Shown here one piece after another: positions 41,720 to 51,240 of a DNA stretch of 60,000 bases. The position numbers and the translations under genes are program-made. The stretch is from Bolinopsis microptera (lineage: Eukaryota; Ctenophora; Tentaculata; Lobata; Bolinopsidae). Positions within the stretch are counted from its first letter, which is position 1. The number at the start of each line of letters is the position of its first letter. Location: contig NC_087079.1 in assembly GCF_026151205.1 (NCBI RefSeq), positions 2,701,730 through 2,761,729 of the forward strand. Reading direction: 5' to 3'. The notes under the pieces were generated by a model that ran no database searches, had not been told where the DNA came from, and was given only the letters and a program-made list of their open reading frames with translations.

Positions 41720-42069
41720 GGTGTTTCAAAAGTCTGGCCAGGATGTTCTTTTTGGATAACGCTCAAACCATTTGTCTTAACTTTCATTCTGTAAAAAGTT
41801 ATCGGTAGTTTTAAGGTTTAATGGTGACTTCTCAAGTTTGTACGTTACCATGACCACCATAGCAACCGTAATCAGTCCCCTAGCAAACGAAGTAAATTGA
41901 GTTAATTTTTTAGTTCAAGAGGATATGACTGACATTGCTCCTTTATAAACACAGCTTTTGAATACAAAATCTAACAAGTAAATTGACGATGATAGAAAGT
42001 CGAAATCGTGAAACAGTACCAAGGATTTGTAAGTTAAATCACGCAAATTTACCAGACTTTTGAAACACC
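41720..42069. mobile_element. 350-bp MITE with perfect 18-bp terminal inverted repeats
   Basis: Left end GGTGTTTCAAAAGTCTGG (41720-41737); right end CCAGACTTTTGAAACACC (42052-42069) is its exact reverse complement. No transposase ORF. The termini resemble those of Tc1/mariner-related MITEs. A 22-bp sequence (caccgccgctattataagtt and at) occurs at 41435-41456 and again at 42066-42087 over the right end. Confidence 0.9.
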
Positions 42070-42233
42070 GCCGCTATTATAAGTTATTGAGTTATTGTTT
42101 ATCAAGGGTTATAGCCGGCGACTATATGTTTATTTATTGGTAGGTTTATTCGGAGAATCCAGTGTATTTTCAGGGTAATAAGGAAGAATATTAGTACGCT
42201 GCAAATAATGCATCTTGACGCATACATCATTTT

Positions 42234-42420
42234 TCTACCAGCTAGGAGACTCAAAGACATAAAATATAAATAAGCCTCATAACTCTTGACGATTCAAATC
42301 CCTCGAATATCGAAGCAATAATTAGCTAGTATAGAACCAGCTGACACGGCCAATGATAAACCATGAAGTGACACAGATCTTAAAATCGAGGATGGATATA
42401 CCTAAAGGTTTAGAGATTAT
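42234..42420. repeat. direct duplication copy 1 (split by an insertion)
   Basis: Nearly identical to 43892-44071. Together with flanking 43830-43891 versus 44080-44150, this shows a tandem duplication of about 250 bp whose first copy was later split by the element at 42423-43823. Confidence 0.93.
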
Positions 42421-42422
42421 TA

Positions 42423-43823
42423 GGGGGGGGGGGGGGGGTCCAAGGGGAACTTTGGGGAGTTTTGGGGAACTTTTTTTTGGGGAACTTCAGGAAACCTGGG
42501 GGACTTTCCCAAGTTCCCCAAAAAATTATCAATGAAACAAATAATTTTGGGGAATTTTGGGGAACTTTTTTTTGGGGAACTTCAGAAAGTTCCCCAAAAT
42601 TCCCCAAAGTTCCCCAAAGTTCCCCAAAAAAATTATCATGCCAAAAAAATTATCATGCTGCAAGTATCAACAAGTAAGTCAAGATTATACCTTACTAGAA
42701 ACCCGCCGCTAGTCGAAAGCTTTGTTCGAGGAAATTTTAAGCGTCAGTTATGTTTTAATTTCTCTTCATCATATAGCCCCAAAACGATACTTTTTACCGC
42801 ATCAAAAAATTTCAATCACAACCAAAGTTATAAATATATATAGGTATATAGCGTCATGAGGGTAAATGTGAGCTAGTTGTGAAATTCTGATATTTCAATC
42901 GAGAATGACAGTCAATTGAATTATTGCCAGGCAATTAAAATGTTTAACTGCGCAAAATTATTTGCGTAATTAGAAAACAACAATATTTTTGTTGATTGTG
43001 TGTGCGCGGCGTAATGTCAGCATTGTGTGTAGCTCTAGCGAATTTAGTATCGAAAAAAAAGTATCGATACTTTTTACTGCATCAAAATATTGCAATCACA
43101 AACAAAGTTATAAGAAGTCATAGCGTGAGCGTAAATGTGAGCTAGTTTTGAAATTATGACGTAGCATACAGCATAACAACGCGCGTTGTTAATCTGTGGT
43201 TGCTCGCGCACGTGCATTTTTATCGTTGCTACGCAACAGCGCAGTAAACCTTTGCTAAAATAACGCCATTATTCTAACGATTATTTAACCTCACTTCCGA
43301 CGTTAATTATAAAAAATCTAAAGCCTAAATCAAAATTCTAAGAATGCTATAGCCTATTCCTATCCTTTTTCTACAACCCTGCTAAAAATGGCGAGGTTTC
43401 AACTCCATTTGCGAGCTGGGTTTGGCTTCACCAGAGGGTCATTTTGATGTCGATTTTCGGTGTTTTTTCTTCTATGTCCCCGTTGCCGGGGAAATTTCGT
43501 CAAGTTTAAAATATAATATAGATAATAACATACATGTTAACATTAATGGGTATTAATGTATATTAGAGAAATTTTGAATAATTTTGAATAATTTTGAATA
43601 ATTTTGAATAATTTTGAATAATTTTGAATAATTTTGAATAATTTTGAATAATTTTGAATAATTTTGAATAATTTTGAATAATTTTGAATAATTTTGAATA
43701 ATTTTGAATAATTTTGAGGAATTTTGGGGAACTTTTTTTTGGGGAACTTCAGAAATCTTGGGGGACTTTCCCAAAGTTCCCCAAAGTTCCCCTTGGACCC
43801 CCCCCCCCCCCCCCCCCCCCCCC
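42423..43823. mobile_element. 1.4-kb element bounded by G-run and C-run ends
   Basis: Starts with 16 G (42423-42438) then TCCAAGGGGAACTTTGGGG, and ends with AAGTTCCCCTTGGA then 26 C (43798-43823), so the ends are inverted repeats. Flanked by TTATTA on both sides (42417-42422, 43824-43829), a 6-bp target duplication. The undisturbed site survives in the second copy of the host duplication at about 44071. Inside are near-palindromic GGGGAAC/GTTCCCC blocks at each end, a duplicated segment (about 42780-42900 and 43060-43160) and an AATTTTGAAT array. No transposase or other ORF of note, so it is probably non-autonomous. Confidence 0.85.
43564..43714. repeat. 10-bp repeat (AATTTTGAAT) inside the 1.4-kb element
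   Basis: About 15 perfect copies of ATTTTGAATA. Reading frames through it are artefacts. Confidence 0.97.
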
Positions 43824-43891
43824 TTATTAACTATCAAAGTAGTTTCATGATTTAAGACAGAAGGTGTGTCAGTATCATAGCGGGTAATATG

Positions 43892-44071
43892 TCTACCAGT
43901 TAGGAGACTCAAAGACATAAATAAGCCTCATAACTCTTGACGATTCAAATCCCTCGAATATCGAAGCAATAATTAGCTAGTATAGAACCAGCTGACACGG
44001 CCAATGATAAACCATGAAGTGACACAGATCTTAAAATCGAGGATGGATATACCTAAAGGTTTAGAGATTAT
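43892..44071. repeat. direct duplication copy 2 (uninterrupted)
   Basis: Matches 42234-42420 almost exactly, then continues through the site where copy 1 carries the 1.4-kb insertion. It acts as an empty-site control. Confidence 0.93.
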
Positions 44072-44383
44072 CTCGTAGTTTCGTGATTTATATTTATTAA
44101 GGCAGAGGGTGTATCAGTATCATAGCGGGAAATACCGAGTACTGCACTAAATTACTAACAAAATTCTAGAAAATGTTGAAAGAGAAAGCAAATCGCTATA
44201 ATAGCGTGAGCTAAATCCGGGAATTGAATTCAAAATTTAGCCTTATATATTCCCGAATTTGGCTGAATGGCATATCTGGTTCTCGGGTTCTATTTCGGTC
44301 AAGAGTTGGCTGGTTTGAACTAGTCAAATTATCAGTGCCCGGGATATAACTTGATAATTTAGTTTACCGTTTACCAGTTAATC

Positions 44384-44919
44384 CGGGGGGGGGGGGGGAG
44401 GTACTAAGTGCCGTACGTGACGTCGACTTAGTGCAGTTTTGGACTTTACAAAAAGGACCCACCCGCCCCCTTCACGGTACTAACTGCTTTTTCGAATAAT
44501 ATCTAGGACACCCACCCCCTTTTGCCGTACTAACTGTTGAGAAATCACGGTACTAACTGAGTCTTGGTATATAAAATAAGATACCCACCCATAAATTGCT
44601 TTAACTCTTTAAACAGCTCATTAAACATTGGGAAATGGGCAAATTATACCCACTATTTAGTATGGGTTTTGTTTTCAATGTAGTCGAATTAGATAAAAAG
44701 TTACAAACAATTTGTTTTAATTACAAAAAACTCAAAAAAAGCTCAAAACCCATTCCCAAAACTGAAATTTGAGGTAAAATGGGTTTTTTTGGGGTTGGAC
44801 ACCCAAAAAATAAACCCCTTAATACAAGAGTACTAACTGCGTTTTGGAAGAAAATATGACCCACCCACCCAACGTCACGTACGATTCCCCCCCCCCCCCC
44901 CCCCAAACCCCCCCCCAGG
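44384..44919. mobile_element. 536-bp element bounded by G-run and C-run ends
   Basis: Begins C then 14 G (44385-44398) and ends with 18 C, AAA, 9 C and AGG. Flanked by TTAATC on both sides (44378-44383, 44920-44925). Subterminal GTACGTGACGT (left) and ACGTCACGTAC (right) form a second inverted pair. The interior has several GGTACTAACTG / CCCACCC blocks in direct order. No ORF. It is the same structural type as 42423-43823 but not obviously homologous inside. Confidence 0.8.
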
Positions 44920-45008
44920 TTAATCACCAGCCAGCCATAACTATAAGAGCCTCTAAACGAATCTTTTAAGATCTTTAAAAATTCTTTAAGATCACTTTTA
45001 ATTGTCAG

Positions 45009-45090
45009 GGATAAGTCCATTTACGTTATTCACCACTTCGCCAGCCAAGGTCCAAGGATGGCAAGCATATTTGCTTGGTCTTCTGAAAGC
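45009..45090 (+). CDS. candidate exon, unidentified
   Basis: Acceptor TTTAATTGTCAG, donor GAAAGC|GTGAGT, 27 open codons: DKSIYVIHHFASQGPRMASI then FAWSSES. Good splice sites and protein-like content, but its phase does not join directly to 45238. Confidence 0.4.
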
Positions 45091-45237
45091 GTGAGTATTT
45101 AAAAAGTCTTGGCAAATTGAAAGATAATTTAAAATATCAGACTTTAATTAATTGTAAGTAAATATAAACGTTCGAAAAATCAAAACCCGAAAAGTGGATG
45201 ATCAACAAATAGTATTAAAGCTATATCTCTGCTGCAG

Positions 45238-45404
45238 TGATTTTAAAATTCAACGATCAGGAGCGAGCAGTGCGCCACTTGACCATTAAAAAAAGCGCTG
45301 GCCTCCCAGTTAAGGAGATAAACATGACAAAGAAGTATGATAGGGGGAAGCAGCAATATTATAAAGAGGAAGCTTTACAACTTTATGAACTATTTAACTG
45401 CTAA
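45238..45404 (+). CDS. candidate terminal exon, unidentified
   Basis: Acceptor CTGCTGCAG, phase 1, 54 codons and TAA. ILKFNDQERAVRHLTIKKSA then GLPVKEINMTKKYDRGKQQY is clearly protein-like. The following ORF (45337 onward) is in another frame. No family recognised. Confidence 0.5.
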
Positions 45405-45742
45405 ACAGCAGAGCAGTCTACTGTGTAAGTGTAACTGTGTGTGGTCCTCCAAATCACTGCTGTCAGAACAAATTGGTACGATCCCAGAGCTCGCACAATA
45501 CAAATTATCTAATGTAACGGAGAAGAAATGCCTGTGTCCTATAGTTATATAATATATATCGGTTATAGCCCATTCGACGTGGAGTTTGGTTATTAAGGTG
45601 TTCCTTGGAACTGTAAGCGGAGAGGAGGAGATTAAATATCAAATTATTGGCGCCTATAAAGCTATAAAGCTGTTTACGTCAACAAAGCAACTCCAAATAG
45701 TAGGAGCCAGGTGGATTGAACTTAACTGGTCAAAAAAGTTGA

Positions 45743-46189
45743 CTCAACACATCTCCCCCTCCTTCAACACATCTCCCCCTTCTTCAACACATCTCCCCCT
45801 CCTTCAACACATCTCCCCCTTCTTCAACACATCTCCCCCTCCTTCAACACATCTCCCCCTCCTTCAACACATCTCCCCCTTCTTCAACACATCTCCCCCT
45901 CCTTCAACACATCTCCCCCTTCTTCAACACATCTCCCCCTTCTTCAACACATCTCCCCCTCCTTCAACACATCTCCTCCTCCTTCAACACATCTCCTCCT
46001 CCTTCAACACATCTCCCCCTTCTTCAACACATCTCCCCCTCCTTCAACACATCTCCCCCTCCTTCAACACATCTCCCCCTTCTTCAACACATCTCCCCCT
46101 CCTTCAACACATCTCCCCCTCCTTCAACACATCTCCCCCTCCTTCAACACATCTCCTCCTCCTTCAACACATCTCCCCCTTCTTCAACA
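45743..46189. repeat. 20-bp minisatellite (CAACACATCTCCCCCTCCTT)
   Basis: About 22 units with C/T variation at two positions. Creates an open frame on the plus strand that is not a gene. Confidence 0.97.
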
Positions 46190-47244
46190 GAAGGGGGGAA
46201 TTTTATTTTTACACTTGTGTCTTTCCCTTCCTGTCCAAAAACATTATATGCCTTTAAAATCCTATTTACAATAATCATAGAAAAATATAAAAACGTAGAA
46301 TATCATAAATAAAACATGACTCACGAGAATGTTGAGTGGGGAACTCCATATTTGAAATAAGGTTTTTTCATTTAAACGCGGAATATCGAGGCAGGTTTGA
46401 GAAATAAGTTCGAATTTGGTATTTTAAAAGCATTAAATATGACCTCTACCGTGATTTCTACCGTTTTAACCCAATAGGAAACCCAGTTTAACCGGTAATT
46501 GGTAAGGTGGAATGACTTAGCCCGGTAGCCACCCAGGGAGTTTTTAATGGTGATGATTTCTTGACCACTGACCAGTTAAGTTGAGAACTTGACGCTTCGC
46601 AAATAGAAATATATTTATAGGTTACTTGGTAATTTTTGGTGAATTCTGATAGATTTCACCAAAAATTACCAACTAACCTATAAATATATTTCTAACACAT
46701 AGATAACGATTATTTGTATTCAAATCAGGCAATAAGTTACTAGTCTCTCAAATCGGGCAATAATGTTTAAGTCTTTCTAGAATAACAGAATAAGATATTT
46801 TGGTATTGGAAAATGGTATTGGAAAATGCGCATATTATAAATTATTAACGGTGATTAGATTGATTGAGGAGCACTACCCAGAGGCATTACTCGGCACTAA
46901 CGCCTTAAAATCTTTAATTACAATCAAATATAAATACATCAATATGCACACAATGTATAAAATATGAATAATGTATAAAAATTAAAATATGATTACGCTA
47001 TTAGCAAATTTGAATAGTACTACTATTAAGAATTTCTAAATAACTCTTATCTCTTGACATAAATTTAGAACAGCGACACAGGGTCTGAAGAATGCGCGGT
47101 GATATTTTTGTCTTGTAAATCAAAATGACAGTGAAATTGCGCGGTAGCGATAGCATTGTAGAAAATGCTCGAAGATAGTCATATTTCGTTATGAGGTTAA
47201 AATTTTGTTGCTCGTTATTATCAACGTATGTTGTACCAAATTAT
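46190..47244. other. stretch without a supported gene
   Basis: AT-rich; the only structured feature is the long inverted repeat at 46606-46692. Confidence 0.6.
46606..46692. repeat. long hairpin, 38-39 bp arms
   Basis: Left arm begins GAAATATATTTATAGGTTA, right arm ends TAACCTATAAATATATTTC. The arms are complementary over about 38 positions with one mismatch and a loop of about 10 bases. It could be a foldback transposon remnant or a small-RNA hairpin. Confidence 0.93.
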
Positions 47245-47800
47245 TTAAATTTCTAAAAGTACGAAATTTGAGTTGTTCCAGTCCTTGTCATCCGGGTTAA
47301 GTGCTTGTGCAGTAAGCACATGCTTGCTGACTGTAGACTTGAATGAATTTAGGAATTTGTCTTGTAGGCAAGTCGTGACATATTTTATGTCCTTGTTAAT
47401 AATGTTGACTGTTTTGTTATATAACTTAGGCCCAATGTAAGAAATGCTCTTGTCTGAATTACATAAACGGTTAAATGGTACTGCAAAGAACTCAGGTTCT
47501 CTTCTAGGTGCGTTTAAGTTTAAAACAGTGAACATTCTTATAATATTTGGTGGTGCAGTGTTAGAATAAACTTTGTGCATTAAGCATAATATACATTTAG
47601 CTATCACGTTCGGTAAAGCTAATACTTCTAGTTTATTGAAAATTTCCTTTGTGTGTGAAGGTGTACTGTTCAGATCTTTGTCATAAAAATAGCGGTGGTA
47701 TTAGTTATCTGCAGCGCGAATGCCCTTTTTCTGGGCCGAGAAGACTCTTTTAACGGAGTTTAGCGATCTTGTTCCCCAATTAGAATATTACGATGAAACA
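47245..47800 (-). pseudogene. 5'-truncated LINE copy (reverse transcriptase C-terminal domain)
   Basis: Minus strand. HRNILIWGTRSLNSVKRVF, AQKKGIRAADN, YHRYFYDKDLN and EVLALPNVIAKCILCLMHKV align in order with the C-terminus of the intact LINE at 18323-21997 (LNFCSLVWGFASKSLIE..., KQKQGMRAV, HEVLTVHGVIVKNALILLHK). One in-frame stop separates AADN from YHRY. The intact ORF downstream of 47607 ends with TAA near 47245. Confidence 0.85.
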
Positions 47801-47954
47801 CAACAAAACTAATGAATCTGGCTTAACATTTACATTTACGTGTTAGAATAAGAGAAGAAGAGATTGAGCTATTACACCGATTTAGAGTCTGTACAAACAA
47901 AGGAACGAGGTATGATGAGGGGCATCTATCATTATTCTAACATTAGCTTATATA

Positions 47955-48566
47955 CAGGGTGTAGGGTGTAGGGTGTAGGGTGTAGGGTGTAGGGTGTAGG
48001 GGGTGGGTGTAGGGTGTAGGGTGTAGGGTGTAGGGTGTAAGGTGTAGGGTGTAGGGTGTAGGGTGGGTGTAGGGTGTAGGGTGTACGGTGTATGGTGTAG
48101 GGTGTAGGGTGTAGGGTGTAGGGTGTAGGGTGTAGGGTGTAGGGGGTGGGTGTAGGGTATAGGGTGTAGGGTGTATGGTGTAGGGTGTAGGGTGTAGGGT
48201 GTAGGGTGTAGGGTGTAGGGTGTAGGGTGTAGGGTGTAGGGTGTAGGGTGTAGGGTGTAGGGACTAGGGTGTAGGGTGTAGGGTGTATGGTGTAGGGTGT
48301 AGGGGGTGGGTGTAGGGTATAGGGTGTAGGGTGTATGGTGTACGGTGTACGGTGTACGGTGTAGGGTGTAGGGTGTAGGGTGTAGGGTGTAGGGACTAGG
48401 GTGTAGGGTGTAGGGTGTAGGGTGTAGGGTGTAGGGTGTAGGGTGTAGGGACTAGGGTGTAGGGTGTAGGGTGTAGGGTGTAGGGTGTATGGTGTAGGGT
48501 GTATGGTGTACGGTGTAGGGTGTAGGGTGTAGGGTGTAGGGTGTAGGGTGTAGGGTGTAGGGTGTA
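47955..48566. repeat. heptamer array (TGTAGGG)n
   Basis: About 85 units of GTGTAGG/TGTAGGG with variants (TATAGGG, TGTACGG, TGTATGG, GACTAGGG). Higher-order blocks recur (GGGGGTGGGTGTAGGGTA). G-rich on the plus strand; long open frames on minus are artefacts. Confidence 0.97.
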
Positions 48567-51179
48567 TCAAGCCACCTTAAGAGATTAAGTAAACACTTGT
48601 AAAATTTTTGAATGTGCCCACTAAAAATTAACATATAATGAGCGCTAAGAAGCGCAAAATGGCTGGTTACTACAGCAACTCGTAGCACTTATAAAACTAC
48701 CTGCCCTTTGAGTCTGTGTCTGTATATACGCACCTCACGCGTTACTGAGTTACTGTATTTTATAGTAATTGTAAGATCCTGTTAATGCAGCCATTTACCC
48801 TTAAAAGCAACTTTAATGCTGCAGTCTACTATATAAGTATATAGTACTAGTAAACAACTCTCAAATTATTCATATTCAAACAAGGGCATGAATAATATGT
48901 AATATTCTCCCAAATACTGTGCTATCTTAGAGTTTCAGTTTTATATTCCATGACGAAGTACCTAGTTGCTTGGCAACCTACTGGTTGCTAAACAACCTAC
49001 TGGTTGCTAGACAACCTACTGGTTGCTAGACAACCTACTGGTTGCTAGACAACCTACTGGTTGCTAGACAACCTACTCTTTAATTTAGCGTGTTAGTAAG
49101 TGTGCCAGTACCGTAATAAAGGGCCCGGTAGCGTGTTTTTAAATGGCACATTGAAACAATGGTTACTATAGTTACAATGGTTTTGTCCTTAAAATCGGTA
49201 CCTGTGTCTCTGAGTTTTCATGTGTTAAGATACATATAACTGTATTCCAGGCGATAGTATTGGTTTGACCATTGTGCTTGCTTATTTATCTGCAAATAAA
49301 ATTCGGCTTACAATAAGAAACTGCTTATTTTGTCTTTAGAAAATGAGATATCTCAGGAACATCTCCAACACCTTTTTCACGCATTGAGCCTTAAAACAGA
49401 ACAAAAACTAAAATACTAACAAAACTAAAACACTGAAAACAAACTAAACAATAAAAATAACAGGGCGGGGGTCACACATACGTTAGGTATTTAAATAACA
49501 TAGCCATGTCTCATGGCTACAGCAGCTGATATATGTAGTACAAGGTGGTGTATTGTTGGGACTTAGTGTCTAGTCGGCGAGATAGCAACCGAACGTAGGA
49601 GCACGCTTACGTACCAGCACGCTGAATAAAATAGTGAATTTAGCAACTAGTACTACTTTGTGCATTTTAGATGATGCAGGGTTGCAAGAATTAGCATTTA
49701 AACTGGCTGTCAGTTTGAGGATCGCCCAACTTACGACAACCATGCTCTACCTATAATGGTGGAAATTAGTTGATCTTCTGGTCCTCGTGAACTTAGTGAA
49801 GGATCACCAAACTAAGATAAACAAGGTAGGAAGGAAGAATGGGTGAAAGTGGCACTAAAAACAGTTTAACCACGATTTTAAGGATAGATCAGTTATCACT
49901 GGAAACTGGACAAGCGTGATGTTCTTGCGTCCGGCGTAGAACAGTTGGGTAGTGGTTAAAATGCAGTCGAGTATTAAACTGATCAAGCAAAGTTAAGGAT
50001 AACTAAGAAATTAACAAATATCTGCAGAGTCACAGGAAGCTCAATCTTAACGACATATTATATGTTCCATGTTATCTGTGGAACTGGAAGAAGGGAGGGG
50101 AGTTGCAATAATTAACGAAGATGAAAAAAGGGGTGACTTGACGGATTAAATAATTTAGTGAGAAAGAAATTTTATTATTTTATTCAATTTGACAAAGAAA
50201 AAATTAAGTACTCATTTCGTGAACCGATAAAATGATATCACTTGCAATAAAAACGAAATTTATATAAATCATGCCATACTTTTCCTAGTGCACTCAAAGT
50301 CCAAAGCCTATTAGTATTATAATCATTTAACATAGCTATATATGAACGGACTTTTAAATTTTTCCAAAGTAATTTAATTTCCGCATAAAGAGTGGTATCA
50401 TATTCCTCAAAATGACAAAGATAATTCATGGATCGACGAAATAATAGCACTTAAAATAAAAACGTACTCTCTACAAGCGAGGGGATGGCAGTTGCGAGCC
50501 GAATAAAAATCGTGTCAAATCTGCACAAGACGGTTGCAATAACTGCTATCGCCTTGCTTGAGCTGAGCGTCAGCAGTCAAATAATTTGCAACAAAACGCT
50601 TCAAATTTGGTAACATTTGATCAGTTCTGCAGAAGTATACAAGTATTATATATCGCAATACAGTATAGTACTGCTCCCTTACTGCTATCATATATAATAT
50701 ATATATATTATATTTGGTGGTAGATAAAGTAGGCAGCTGCAGGTTGACAAGGCAGTGCGGAAGTTATACTGAGTGCAGGTAATTAAATACAGCTGTATTA
50801 TACAAGAGTGATATTAGGTTCCTCATTGAACGGATCAATCAGTGATATTTCAAGAGGTTCATCTAGGTTACTTAATGCATTGTGATTATTATTCTCCAAC
50901 AAAGGATTCACAAGTGGTTAAATCAAAAAGAAGTTTAACTAAGTAACTGCAGGAGTTGTCAAAGGCGGAAGCAATGCTGCTGCTGCATGCAGATAATCAA
51001 ATCCGGTAGTAAATTCAGGTCAATTAAAGAGCAACAATAAGTAGGACATAATATTAATAGTAGTATAGGTGAGGTATAATGTAAGTCGGATGTAAAGTGC
51101 TGAATACGGTTTGTTAGTCGAGTGTTGTCTACGGCGTGTCTCGTGATAGCAGCTCCAAAACGTACACGCAACGACAGAA
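48567..51179. other. stretch without a supported gene
   Basis: Holds the GTTGCTAGACAACCTACTG array (48968-49076). A short frame near 49660-49757 (ILDDAGLQELAFKLAVSLRI) is protein-like but isolated. No RNA gene seen. Confidence 0.5.
48968..49076. repeat. 20-bp minisatellite (ACAACCTACTGGTTGCTAG)
   Basis: Five to six copies. Each contains GTTGCTAGACAAC, a near-palindrome resembling the X-box bound by RFX-family factors. Confidence 0.93.
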
Positions 51180-51240
51180 ATGGCAAATAAAATGGATTAC
51201 ATCTACACGACCTCTTTGAGACAACACGTGGGCGACGGGC
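51180..51240 (+). CDS. candidate first exon, unidentified
   Basis: ATG in favourable context (GAAATGG), MANKMDYIYTTSLRQHVGDG, then donor GGGC|GTGAGT in phase 1. Phase agrees with a join to 54081-54406. Intervening exons may exist. The minus-strand frame over this region is weaker. Confidence 0.4.

Noticed and set aside
41945-42051. Transposase inside the 350-bp MITE
   Set aside because: No open frame of meaningful length; the element is non-autonomous.
44721-45020. 99-codon minus ORF with Gly run
   Set aside because: Runs through the C homopolymer and terminal repeats of the 536-bp element.
47932-48688. 212-codon Thr-Pro-Tyr-rich ORF on minus
   Set aside because: Heptamer array; composition and frames follow the repeat, with no splice or start context.
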